From Nannocystis pusilla (GTDB lineage: Bacteria; Myxococcota_A; Polyangia; Nannocystales; Nannocystaceae), in NCBI RefSeq assembly GCF_020073745.1, contig NZ_JAIRAU010000031.1, positions 62,001-126,000 of the forward strand: 64,000 nucleotides of DNA. The letters run 5' to 3'. The number at the start of each line of letters is the position of its first letter. The stretch's first letter is position 1. This document shows, piece by piece, positions 8,487-16,720 of this stretch. The notes beneath the pieces were generated by a model. It had not been told where the DNA came from. It was given only the letters and a program-made list of their open reading frames with translations, and made no database searches. Position numbers and translations under genes: made by a program.

Positions 8487-9896
8487 ATGACCCCCGCCGA
8501 TGCCCGTCCCGCCGTCGAGCTCTCGACATCGACCGCCCATATCCTCGCCACCGCGTTCACCGGCCTCGCCGAGGCCCGCAGCGAGGTCGACCTGCTGAAC
8601 GCCGTGCTGGTCTATTTGCGCCCGCTCGGCCCGTTCGCCGCCGACCTCCTCCTCACCACCGAGTTCGCGGACAACGTCCCCACCCACGCTCGCATCGTCG
8701 CCCACTGGTCCGAGGCGCAGCCGCTCGAAGCCTGCCCGCGGGACACCGACATCGACCTCGGCTCGCACCTCTCGATCTCCCGGCTCTGGTACGACCAGAG
8801 CGCGCCGGTCCTGCTCGAGGACATCGCCGCCGACCCGCGCTGCGACGACGGCTATCGCCGCCACATGGCCGCCATCGACGTCGCCGCCCAGGCCATGCTG
8901 CCGCTGCACAGCGAGGCCGTCGGGCGGGTGATCGGCGTCGTCGTGCTCCACTTCCACGCCCCGCGGCGGTTCACCAGCGAGGAGCAATATGTCCTGAAGA
9001 CCCTGTCCTGCGGGCTAGCCTCGTTCCTCGCCAGCCGCCGCCTGCTGGCCGAGCGCGAGGAGTCGCTGCAGCAGGCCGAGCGCCAGCGCCGGATGCTGCA
9101 GGCCGTGATCGAGAACCTCCCGATCGGCGTCTATCTGGCCGAGGCCGGCACGCACAAGCCGCTGCTGGCCAACCGGATCGGCGTCGAGACCCTCGCCCAG
9201 AAGCGCGTCGAGCCCGACGGCAAGGTCTACTACGAGGCCTACACGATCTACCGCCAGGGCACCACCGATCCGCTGCCCTTCACCGAGCTCCCGCTCTACC
9301 AGACCCTCTCGACCGGCGAGCCGCGCAGCGGCGTCGTCGACGTCGTCAGCAAGGAGGGTCGCGGCATCGTCACGCTCGAGCTGTCGGCCGCGCCGGTGCG
9401 CGACGACGGCGGCACCATGTTCGCGGCCGTGGTCGTGTACCTCGACGTCACCGAGCGCAACCGCCTCGAGGCCGAGCGCACGCAGATCCGCGACGAGCTG
9501 ATCCGGACCCAGGCGCAGGCGCTCGCCGAGCGCTCGACCCCGCTGATCCCGCTCGGCGACGACCTCGTCGCCATGCCGCTGGTCGGCGCCCTCGACGGCC
9601 CGCGCGCCGACCAGATCATCGAAGTCCTGCTGGCCGGCTGCGCCGCCCGCAAGGCCCGCTGGGCCATCCTCGACGTCACCGGCGTCCCCCACGCCGACAC
9701 CGCCGTCGCCGGCGCACTCCTGCGCGCCGCCGCGGCCGTCCGCCTCCTCGGCGTCGAGCCGATCCTCACCGGCATCCGCCCCGACGTCGCCCGCGCCCTC
9801 GTCGGCCTCGACGTCGACCTCCGCGGCGTCGTCACCCTCTCCACGCTGCAGGAGGGCATCCACTACGCCGCCCGCACGCAGGGCCGCGGCCGCTGA
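8487..9896 (+). CDS. RsbR-like regulator: GAF-PAS-STAS protein
   Basis: 469 residues, cytosolic. A GAF-like domain (about 15-175, ending in IGVVVLHFHAPRRFT), a short helix, a PAS domain (about 205-335, starting VIENLPIGVYLAEA), a coiled linker and a STAS domain (about 350-465). The STAS part has the RsbR-type core ILDVTGVPHADTAVAGALL, with Thr residues in the places that RsbT phosphorylates in Bacillus RsbR. In stressosomes such proteins combine a variable sensor with a STAS scaffold that binds an RsbT-like kinase. No RsbS or RsbT gene is adjacent. A second protein with the same STAS type is encoded 2 kb away (11989-12783). Start ATG 8487 is the first in-frame ATG ahead of recognisable sequence. 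Confidence 0.9.
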   Translation: MTPADARPAVELSTSTAHILATAFTGLAEARSEVDLLNAVLVYLRPLGPFAADLLLTTEFADNVPTHARIVAHWSEAQPLEACPRDTDIDLGSHLSISRLWYDQSAPVLLEDIAADPRCDDGYRRHMAAIDVAAQAMLPLHSEAVGRVIGVVVLHFHAPRRFTSEEQYVLKTLSCGLASFLASRRLLAEREESLQQAERQRRMLQAVIENLPIGVYLAEAGTHKPLLANRIGVETLAQKRVEPDGKVYYEAYTIYRQGTTDPLPFTELPLYQTLSTGEPRSGVVDVVSKEGRGIVTLELSAAPVRDDGGTMFAAVVVYLDVTERNRLEAERTQIRDELIRTQAQALAERSTPLIPLGDDLVAMPLVGALDGPRADQIIEVLLAGCAARKARWAILDVTGVPHADTAVAGALLRAAAAVRLLGVEPILTGIRPDVARALVGLDVDLRGVVTLSTLQEGIHYAARTQGRGR

Positions 9897-9934
9897 GCCC
9901 CCGTCGCCCGACTGGCGGCTCCGGTGAATACACG

Positions 9935-9956
9935 GAGATGTCCCTTCAAACATCTC
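9935..9956. repeat. CATG-family hairpin (variant ACATCTC)
   Basis: Perfect 7-bp arms GAGATGT and ACATCTC with an 8-base loop, 39 bp after the stop of the GAF-PAS-STAS gene. A diverged member of the palindrome family (GAGATGTCCC against GAGGACATGTCC) and a plausible terminator for that gene. Confidence 0.55.
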
Positions 9957-10319
9957 AGTACCATTATCGCGAATGGCTCACTTGCCCACTCGGTCCCGGC
10001 GCGCTCGTCGTGTCCTCGGCGCGGCAAGCACATCTTGCACCCGGGCCGCCTCGACTCCCCTCATTCGTCGCCCGGCGAATCCATCGACGGGATTCGCGGC
10101 ACCACGGCGCTCGGTCTCGTCCATCGCCGTGGGGTCTCGCACCCTCGCCGGCGCAGGGGTCTGCTGCGCCTCGGCGCGCGCCTCGTCCTCGCGGACATGC
10201 GCTGAGGGATCGTCCGATCCGCGAGCGCCCAGCCCCCCCCATGCCCACCGAACACCCTGCATTGTCCGCCGAGGCCCGGCCAGCGCGACAACCTCGCGGT
10301 TTTGTGTTTGGATCGGCCG
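9957..10319. other. Intergenic gap without a recognisable gene
   Basis: Upstream region of the glycosidase-like lipoprotein. No coding sequence with convincing composition. A run of eight C residues precedes position 10240. Promoter of the lipoprotein gene expected here but not identified. Confidence 0.5.
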
Positions 10320-11972
10320 ATGCGACCTGCGACATGGCTTTGGGGCGTGTCTGCCGCGTGCGCGCTGGCGTGCAACGGCGGCGGCGGCGACACGGACGCG
10401 ACCGACGGGACCGGCGCGCCGGGGACGATGACGGCCGGGCCGTCGACCGGCGGGAACACGCCGGCGACCGCGACCGACGATCCGCCGACGGGAGGGCCCG
10501 GCGCTCCGACCGAGACCGGCGGCGCCAGCGAGTCGAGCGACACCGCCCCGCCGGTCACCACGACCGACGGTACCACCGGCGAGCCGCCGGACCCGAACGA
10601 GCTCGGCGGGCCGTTCCGTCGCGGGATCAACATCGGCGTGCGCAACCCGAACTTCTCCGATCCCGAGTGCGCCTGGCTCGCCGCGCAGGTCGGCTGCAAC
10701 AGCATCCGCGTCTCGCTGCCGGAGCAGCACCTCGTCACCTGGGGCTACGACATCGAGGTCCCCGACATCGACGCGTACGCCGGCATGGGCCTCGATCATC
10801 ACATCGCCTTCCTGACCACGCCGATCCGCGAGCACTCGACCGCGCCGGAGGGCACCCCGGACTGGGAGCTCGCGCACTGGATCCCGCAGAACCTGTACGA
10901 GCCGGCCACCATCGACGGTGCCATCAATCCGAACAACTACTGGGCCGAATACGTGTACAAGACCGTCAGCACGTACAAGGACCACGTCGACATGTGGGAG
11001 ATCTGGAACGAGCCCGACTGGGTCGCCGACTGGAATTACACCGAGACGTGGGACACCGATCCGCCGACCAAGGAGCAGCTGGTGCGCTTCGGCGGCTCGA
11101 TCTTCGACTACGTGCGCATGCTGCGGGTCAGCAAGGAGGCCGCCCTGCTCGCCGACCCCGACGCCAAGATCGCCCTCGGCGGGATCGGCTACGCCAACTT
11201 CCTCGACGCCCTGCTGCGCTACACCGACAACCCCGACGGCGGCGCCGTCACCCCCGAATTCCCCGAGACCGGCGCCGCCTACTTCGACATCCTCAACTAT
11301 CATTATTACCCGCTGTGGACCCCCGGAAATTCGGACGCCGGCGCCGACGGCTTCTTCGCCACGCGCGACGGCTTCGCCGCCAAGATGGCGGCCGCGGGCC
11401 TGCCCGAGCGGCCGTACAACGTCACCGAGGTCGGCGCGCCGAAGGCCGTCGTCGACGGTCAGCCGGGCGGCATCGAGTACGCGCGCAACTTCTACATCAA
11501 GGTGTTCGCGCGCGCCCAGGCCGAGAAGTTCGTCGGCGCCGACTGGTTCATCCTCAGCGACGGCGACCCGGGGCAGGTGTTCGGGGAGATGGGCCTCTAT
11601 CAAGACATCAAGGACCTCCCGGCCAAGGAAGACGGCGTGCTATCGGTCACTGGCGTCGCCGCCAGGACCCTCAACACCCTGCTGGCCGACTCGCGCGCCG
11701 ACCCGGCGGCCACCGCGGCGCTGGCCGCCGGCCCCGACGTCCGCGCCTACGCGTTCCGCCTGCCTGACGACCGCACGGCGATCGTCGCCTGGGCCTACGC
11801 TCTCGGCACCGACGAATCGACGCAGACCCACTGGGACATGCCGACCGACGCGAGCTTCGACCTCCACGCCTGGGACTTCAGCCAGACCGGCATTGCCACG
11901 CCGCTGGCCCCGGAGGGCGGCCTGCTCGGCCTCGACCTGACCGCCTCGCCGGTGATCCTCGTCGAGTCGTGA
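10320..11972 (+). CDS. Secreted clan GH-A glycosidase-like lipoprotein
   Basis: 550 residues. Signal peptide with lipobox ALAC (Cys18), then a roughly 75-residue low-complexity linker of Asp, Thr, Gly and Pro typical of this organism's surface lipoproteins. The catalytic part (about 95-500) looks like a (beta/alpha)8 barrel: RRGINIGVRNP opens strand 1, MWEIWNEPDW places an Asn-Glu-Pro at Glu231, the acid/base pattern of clan GH-A (families 5, 39 and relatives), and YNVTEVGAPK offers Glu370 as the nucleophile; LNYHYYPLW fits the substrate-cleft aromatic strand. A smaller C-terminal beta domain follows (VAWAYALG onward). Family number and sugar substrate are not determinable by eye. Anchored outside the cell, it fits polymer degradation. 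Start at ATG 10320, since an upstream in-frame start would lengthen the signal peptide unnaturally. Confidence 0.85.
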   Translation: MRPATWLWGVSAACALACNGGGGDTDATDGTGAPGTMTAGPSTGGNTPATATDDPPTGGPGAPTETGGASESSDTAPPVTTTDGTTGEPPDPNELGGPFRRGINIGVRNPNFSDPECAWLAAQVGCNSIRVSLPEQHLVTWGYDIEVPDIDAYAGMGLDHHIAFLTTPIREHSTAPEGTPDWELAHWIPQNLYEPATIDGAINPNNYWAEYVYKTVSTYKDHVDMWEIWNEPDWVADWNYTETWDTDPPTKEQLVRFGGSIFDYVRMLRVSKEAALLADPDAKIALGGIGYANFLDALLRYTDNPDGGAVTPEFPETGAAYFDILNYHYYPLWTPGNSDAGADGFFATRDGFAAKMAAAGLPERPYNVTEVGAPKAVVDGQPGGIEYARNFYIKVFARAQAEKFVGADWFILSDGDPGQVFGEMGLYQDIKDLPAKEDGVLSVTGVAARTLNTLLADSRADPAATAALAAGPDVRAYAFRLPDDRTAIVAWAYALGTDESTQTHWDMPTDASFDLHAWDFSQTGIATPLAPEGGLLGLDLTASPVILVES

Positions 11973-11988
11973 TCTGGTGCCGCGCCGC

Positions 11989-12783
11989 TCACGTGCGCCG
12001 CGATCGCAGCGCGTACGCGACCCCGGCCTTGAGATCGGCGAGCGCGACGATGTCGCGCAGGTCGACCCCGAGGGTCACGATCGCCTGGGCGACGGCAGGG
12101 TTCACGCCGGTGATCACCGCCTCGGCCCCGAGCAGGCGGACGCCGCGGGCGGCGCGACCGATACCCTCGAGCACCGGCGTGTCGATCCTGCGCACCCCGG
12201 TGACGTCGAGGATCGCCGTGTGCGCGCCGTGCTCGGCCACGCCGGTGAGCAGGATGTGGGTCGCCTGCGTGCCGCGCCGCGCGTCGATCATGCCGATCAG
12301 CGGCATGACGACCACCCCGTCGGCGACCGGGAGCAGCGGCGTCGCCAGCTCCTGCAGCGCGTCGAGGTGGGCCTGCGCCGCCGCCTGTTCGGCCAGCTTG
12401 CGGTCGGTGACGTCGTGGAACCACCCGACCAGGCCGATCACCGCGCCGCTCGCGTCGCGCAGCGGGGCCTTGTGCGTCTCCACCCAGTGGTCGACGCCGT
12501 CGACCCGCAGCGTCTCGAGGATGCCGAGCTTGGCCACCCCGCTGTCGAGCACCTCGCGGTCGTGGGCGCGGAACCCCTCCGACTGCGCGCGCGGCCACGG
12601 CATCTCGAAGTCGTCACGGCCGATCAGGTCGGCCGGCGAGGCCAGGCCGGCGGCGGCCGCGAACGCCGCGTTGCAACCGGCGTAGCGCAGCGCCCGGTCC
12701 TTCCAGAACATCCTGTACGGCAGCGCGTCCGCGGCTGCCTGAAACAACTCGAGCGCGCGCTGCATCTCCGTCGCCGTCGCCAT
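11989..12783 (-). CDS. RsbR-like regulator: PAS-STAS protein
   Basis: 264 residues, no membrane segment. PAS domain at about 8-130 (FQAAADALPYRMFWKDRAL to GWFHDVTDRK, a PAC-type ending), short coil, STAS domain at about 145-260. AILDVTGVRRIDTPVLEGI matches the phosphoacceptor loop of RsbR proteins, with Thr on either side of the conserved Asp. It resembles the C-terminal half of the protein at 8487-9896 (shared TPLLPV/TPLIPL, VMPLIG/AMPLVG and ILDVTGV segments), so the two are paralogues with different sensors. Convergent with the glycosidase gene, only 16 bp apart. No kinase or phosphatase partner adjacent. Confidence 0.9.
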   Translation of the reverse strand: MATATEMQRALELFQAAADALPYRMFWKDRALRYAGCNAAFAAAAGLASPADLIGRDDFEMPWPRAQSEGFRAHDREVLDSGVAKLGILETLRVDGVDHWVETHKAPLRDASGAVIGLVGWFHDVTDRKLAEQAAAQAHLDALQELATPLLPVADGVVVMPLIGMIDARRGTQATHILLTGVAEHGAHTAILDVTGVRRIDTPVLEGIGRAARGVRLLGAEAVITGVNPAVAQAIVTLGVDLRDIVALADLKAGVAYALRSRRT

Positions 12784-13064
12784 CGCGGCCTCAGCCTACG
12801 CTGCCGGACCCGCTCGCGCCCGCGACGAGGTGCAGGTGTACGGCGTGAATTTGTTGCGCGCCGTCTCCGGCGTCCTCGGGGAGCCTCGTACGACGAATGA
12901 TTCGTCAGACGGTCCCCGAGCGCGGAGATGCCCGGCGAGGCCGAGGCGTGAACCCCCCCGCGGGTTTCGCCGAGGTCGAGGTATGTACATTCGAGCCATT
13001 GCCATCAGTCTGCCGGCGAACGCGCCGTCGCTCGAAATGACGAGAGCGTGTCGCCGCCGCAGCG

Positions 13065-14534
13065 TCAGCGGCGGACCTTCGCCAGGAAGAAGTCGCCGTT
13101 GCCGCGCCCGACCAGGGGACCGCCGCCGAAGTCGACGACCTTGTCGAGGCCCGGCCAGGCGCCGACGATCAGCGCATCCGGCCCGGCGACGGCGGCCAGG
13201 CCGTTGCCGAGTTGGTCGGTCGTCCAATCCCAGGTCTGGTCCGATCCCACGAACATGCGCACGGACAGGGTCTCGTCGAGGATCGCGGTCACGACCAGCG
13301 CGTCGGCCGGATCGAACTCCATCGCGAAGATGTGCGCCGAGCTGGTCGACCCGAGCTGTGTCGCCCATTGCAGCTCGCCGGCCGGGTTGAAGCCGGCGAG
13401 CAAGCCGTCGACGGAGAAGTCCTCGGGGTTCGGGTTTTCGAACAGCGCGGGGCCGATCTCGACTTCATGGGTGAACAGCCCGCTGAGGGCGATCTGACCG
13501 GCGGAACCGACCGCCACCCCCACCCCGTAATGCGAGCCGGGGCCGCCGATGCGCTGACTCCACACGTGACCGCCGCCTCCGTCGAGCTTGGCGAGCAGCA
13601 TGTCCTCCGCGGCGACGGAGGTCAGCACGCCGCCGCCGAGGTCGACGGTCTCGTTGAAGGTGCCCGTGAACACCACCTCGCCCGCCGGCGTGAACGCCAC
13701 GTGGCCCCCATCGGCGCGATCGCCGGTGCCGTTGAACGGGCGCGCCCACACGGTCGCGCCGCTGTCGTCGAACATGGCGACGAAGCCGTCCCCGTACAGG
13801 GCCGGCTCGAGCGGACCCTCGCCGAAGTCGACGCCTCTCGAATACTCCCCGGTGGCGACGATCCGGCCGGCGCCGTCGCAGTCGAGGCCGGAGAAGGACG
13901 CCCGCGAATTCTCCTCGACGTCGACGAGCGTCCGGCTCCAGCGGTGCGTACCGTCGGCGGCGAACGAGCCGATCCACGCGGTACCGGGGAGCGCGCCGCC
14001 GCCGAGGTCGAGGCTCCCCGCCGCCGCGTCGCCGACGGCGACGAAGCCGTCACCGCACAGCTCGAGGTTGGAGACCCTCTGTTCGCCGGGCCCCGTGAAT
14101 GCGCGCAGCCACAGCGGCGCGCCGGCGGGCGAGAGCTTGAGGAACACGACGTCGGTGAGCCCACCCGGAGTGACCTCGAATTCGCCGAAGCGCAGCGTCA
14201 CGCCCGGCTCGGGCTCCGACAGCTCGATGCCGAGGTACATGTTGCCCTCGGCGTCGATCGCGATCTCGTCGACGTGCTCGCCGCCGGGACCGCCGCAGAG
14301 CATGTACCACTCGACGCCTTCTTCCTCGGCGCCGGGGCGAAACTGACAGGCGTGCGGGTCGTCGTCGTCGCCGATCGTCGGATCGGTGGTCGTCGGCGTG
14401 TCCGTGGTCGAAGACGTCGAGGTCGTCGTGCTGCTCGCTGCGTCGGTGTCGGTGTCGGTGCCGGCGGGGTCGTTCGAGCTGCACGCCGCGATCGATGTCA
14501 AGACGAGGATGGGAACGCAAGAAATACGGGTCAT
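13065..14534 (-). CDS. Beta-propeller-type lipoprotein with SBBP-like repeats
   Basis: 489 residues. ATG 14534 gives a signal peptide with lipobox IAAC and a Thr/Ser/Asp linker to about residue 60. The rest is a string of about 50-residue repeats with the pattern GDGFVA-x-FD-x-G-x-xWxRxF-x-G and DLGGGxL, that is, alternating beta-strands with Asp-Leu-Gly-Gly-Gly and Trp at fixed spacing, as in SBBP-repeat beta-propellers of myxobacteria. No catalytic motif. Probably a surface-exposed binding or structural protein; ligand unknown. Its last repeat ends RGNGDFFLAKVRR. Divergent from the small membrane protein gene at 15163, with a 628-bp gap between. Confidence 0.85.
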   Translation of the reverse strand: MTRISCVPILVLTSIAACSSNDPAGTDTDTDAASSTTTSTSSTTDTPTTTDPTIGDDDDPHACQFRPGAEEEGVEWYMLCGGPGGEHVDEIAIDAEGNMYLGIELSEPEPGVTLRFGEFEVTPGGLTDVVFLKLSPAGAPLWLRAFTGPGEQRVSNLELCGDGFVAVGDAAAGSLDLGGGALPGTAWIGSFAADGTHRWSRTLVDVEENSRASFSGLDCDGAGRIVATGEYSRGVDFGEGPLEPALYGDGFVAMFDDSGATVWARPFNGTGDRADGGHVAFTPAGEVVFTGTFNETVDLGGGVLTSVAAEDMLLAKLDGGGGHVWSQRIGGPGSHYGVGVAVGSAGQIALSGLFTHEVEIGPALFENPNPEDFSVDGLLAGFNPAGELQWATQLGSTSSAHIFAMEFDPADALVVTAILDETLSVRMFVGSDQTWDWTTDQLGNGLAAVAGPDALIVGAWPGLDKVVDFGGGPLVGRGNGDFFLAKVRR

Positions 14535-15162
14535 CTTCGAATGCTTCGACTGTAACAGATCCGCGGCCGACACAGAGCAGCACCTCGTCGCAGTCACGCG
14601 CAATAGGCGCAACCGTAAACCGTGTCCCGGAGGCCTCGCAGTCGCCGGCGCGAGCCTCGATTGGGGTGTCCAGACCCTGGCGGCCGAACGCCACCGCGGC
14701 CTGAACGACCCCCCTCGCAGCCGAGCGCGATGCGACCGCTCGCACGAGCGCGTCGGCCTCCGACGTGCTCCTGAGGACATGTCTCGATAAGCAGTGTCCA
14801 AAGAGACATGTCACCGCAAACCTCGCCCGCTCGCCCCTCGCCGCAGACCGGTTCGAAGCCGCCCCCGCCGAGGTAGCTCCGGCCTGCGGGCGGATCTGCG
14901 CCTCGTCGGCCACGGACACGTCTCACCGGCGACGTCGCGCCTCAGTTTGATGGTCGCCGCGGTCCCGCCCCGCGAGCAGGCCGCGCCTCGTTCGCCACCT
15001 CCTCCAGGTACGTCTCGCCGTCGACGTTGCCCGTCGCGCAGGCGATCGCGGGCCGCGCGCCCGTTCGCCTCGCCGCAATCATGAACATCCTCCGCGCGGC
15101 CGTCCGCGGCGCTCGTTCCGGTCGGCATCCGCGCCGCTGCGGCCAATCGTAGATTGCGTGGA
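14535..15162. other. Divergent intergenic region, no gene seen, holds a CATG palindrome
   Basis: Between two divergent starts. Apart from the palindrome at 14776-14812 I see no feature; frames across it have chance composition. The last 30 bases before 15163 are less GC-rich (CAATCGTAGATTGCG, itself an inverted repeat CAATC..GATTG), a possible promoter or operator for the membrane protein gene. Confidence 0.5.
14776..14812. repeat. CATG-core inverted repeat
   Basis: Perfect 10-bp arms GACATGTCTC and GAGACATGTC separated by 17 bases. It sits in the middle of a divergent gap, 240 bp and 350 bp from the two starts, so it cannot be a simple terminator of either neighbour. Confidence 0.75.
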
Positions 15163-15657
15163 ATGCAACGCCGGACGTTCTTTTGGCTGTGTCTGCTCGC
15201 CTACGCCGCGCTCATCGGCTGGCAGGCGTTCGCGCTCCCCGACCAGGTGCCGGCGCACCTCGACGTCCTCGGCAACGCCACCCGCTGGCACGGCCGCACC
15301 GCCCACGTAGTGCAGGCGCTGGCGATCGGAGCCTTCGTCGCCCTGGTGCTCGTCGGGGCCGCCCGCTGGCTGCCCCGACTCCCGCCCTCGCAGGTGAACG
15401 TCCCGAACGTCGGCTACTGGATGCGCCCCGAGAATCACCCGCGCATGATCAGCATGATGCGTGAGGACCTGGCCGGCGTCGGGGCCGCCACCTTCCTCCT
15501 GCTCACGCTCGTCATGTCCGCCGTCGGCGCGGTCGCCCGCGGGCGCGTCCTCCCCGGTGGCTTCACCGTCTCCGTGGTCGGGCTCTACTGCGTCGGCCTG
15601 CTCGCCTGGGCGGTGTGGCTGTACGTCGGGCCGCGCTACCGCGCCCCGCCGGCCTGA
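15163..15657 (+). CDS. Small DUF1648-like membrane protein
   Basis: 164 residues with four predicted membrane segments (about 8-26, 52-72, 108-128, 138-158). After the first segment comes LPDQVPAHLDVLGNATRW, which matches the DUF1648 pattern LPxxVPxHxxxxGxxxRW found in integral membrane proteins of Gram-positive and Gram-negative bacteria, some of which affect toxin or antibiotic immunity. A conserved-looking NVGYWMRPENH lies in the cytosolic loop. Function unknown. Start at ATG 15163; the upstream TTG at 15154 would add only three residues. Followed by two CATG palindromes and then a convergent gene. Confidence 0.8.
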   Translation: MQRRTFFWLCLLAYAALIGWQAFALPDQVPAHLDVLGNATRWHGRTAHVVQALAIGAFVALVLVGAARWLPRLPPSQVNVPNVGYWMRPENHPRMISMMREDLAGVGAATFLLLTLVMSAVGAVARGRVLPGGFTVSVVGLYCVGLLAWAVWLYVGPRYRAPPA

Positions 15658-15675
15658 GCCGGCGGGCGACTCACA

Positions 15676-15691
15676 ATGTCCGCATGGACAT
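15676..15691. repeat. CATG-family hairpin
   Basis: Perfect arms ATGTCC and GGACAT around GCAT, 18 bp past the stop of the DUF1648-like gene; a related GACAT lies at 15701. Possible terminator. Confidence 0.6.
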
Positions 15692-15770
15692 GTTCTATCA
15701 GACATCTATGATGACCGCCGCGGCCGCCCGGCCCCGTGAACCCGGTCGCCCCGCGAACACGGCCGCAGGA

Positions 15771-15796
15771 GCGACATGTCCCGGCGGACATGTCGC
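15771..15796. repeat. CATG-core hairpin between convergent genes
   Basis: Perfect 10-bp arms GCGACATGTC and GACATGTCGC around CCGGCG, 79 bp before the stop of the leftward VOC gene. Good candidate for a bidirectional terminator. Confidence 0.7.
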
Positions 15797-15875
15797 AGCG
15801 GCCCACGCCTCCCGGCGTGCGGGGCCTCGCCGCCTCCGGGACCGCTGCCGGGACCGTCTGCGCGTCCGAGCCGCC

Positions 15876-16379
15876 TCAGCCGGCCGCCGCGCGGCGCAGC
15901 TCGGCGACGTCGAGCTTCTTCATCTGCATCAGCGCCGCGGCGGCCCTGCGGGCGCGCTCCGGGTCGGGGTCTTCGAGCACCTCGAACAGCGCCTCGGGCA
16001 CGACCTGCCACGACACCCCGAACTTGTCCTTCAGCCAGCCGCACTGCTGCGCCCGCGGGTCGCCGCCCTCGCCGAGGCGGCTCCAGTAATGGTCGACCTC
16101 GGCCTGCGACTCGCAGTGGACCACCAGCGAGATCGCCTCGGTGAACTTGAAGTGCGGCCCGCCGTTGATGGCGCCGAACTCCACCCCGTCGAGGGTGAAC
16201 CCCACGGTCATGACCGTGCCCGCCCTCCGCCCGCTCGGTCCGCCGCTCTCCTCCGTGTAGCGGGTGATCTTGCCGATGCTCGAGTTGGGGAAAATCGAGG
16301 TGTAGAACTTCGCCGCCTCCTCCGCGCGATCGTCGAACCAGAGGAATGCCGAGATTCGCTGCTTGATCTTGCCTGCCAT
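15876..16379 (-). CDS. VOC superfamily protein, PhnB/DUF899-like glyoxalase fold
   Basis: 167 residues. KIKQRISAFLWFDDRAEEAA, FYTSIFPNSS and FTLDGVEFGAINGG are the hallmarks of the PhnB-like branch of the vicinal oxygen chelate superfamily, often mislabelled 3-demethylubiquinone methyltransferase. VDHYWSRLGEGG and QCGWLKDKFGVSWQVVPEAL complete the second beta-alpha-beta-beta-beta module. These proteins are small cytosolic dimers of mostly unknown substrate. Convergent with the membrane protein gene and divergent from the CoA-transferase gene. Confidence 0.88.
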   Translation of the reverse strand: MAGKIKQRISAFLWFDDRAEEAAKFYTSIFPNSSIGKITRYTEESGGPSGRRAGTVMTVGFTLDGVEFGAINGGPHFKFTEAISLVVHCESQAEVDHYWSRLGEGGDPRAQQCGWLKDKFGVSWQVVPEALFEVLEDPDPERARRAAAALMQMKKLDVAELRRAAAG

Positions 16380-16624
16380 GGTGTCTTTCCTTCGTGACGT
16401 GCCGTGTTTGAGTTGGGATGAACCCCGGCCTGTCCCCCTGCCTGGGCGGCACCGTCGGCCGTGCTCACGTCATGAGTCGTTTCCGCCCCGGCGATTTCGA
16501 CATCGCCGACACCGCCGACGAAAAAAAATTTCGCCCGCTCCCGTCCGCCCCTCGCGCGAAACCCGCAGCCGCTCCTTGCCCCCTGCCGGGGAGCCGCCCC
16601 GGAGGCCGCGGCTGAAATTGAGGA

Positions 16625-16642
16625 CATGTCCGAAGGGACATG
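16625..16642. repeat. CATG-core hairpin in a divergent gap
   Basis: Arms CATGTCC and GGACATG around GAAG, inside AGGACATGTCC followed by GGGACATGC. It lies 79 bp upstream of the CoA-transferase start. The whole gap 16380-16720 holds no gene; an A8 run at 16521-16528 is its only other oddity. Confidence 0.65.
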
Positions 16643-16720
16643 CAATGCGCCGCGAGCGCTCCGCGGAGGAAGCGCGCGGCCGACGGCGGCGCCCCTCGAC
16701 GACGGCGCTACGCTGTGCGC

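Noticed and set aside
14776..14812. CATG palindromes as LexA-type SOS boxes
   Set aside because: The core differs from CTGT-N8-ACAG and from other LexA boxes, arms and spacing vary, and most copies lie downstream of genes.
15876..16379. Annotating the VOC protein as 3-demethylubiquinone methyltransferase
   Set aside because: That label is a legacy error for PhnB-like glyoxalase-fold proteins; no SAM-binding motif is present.
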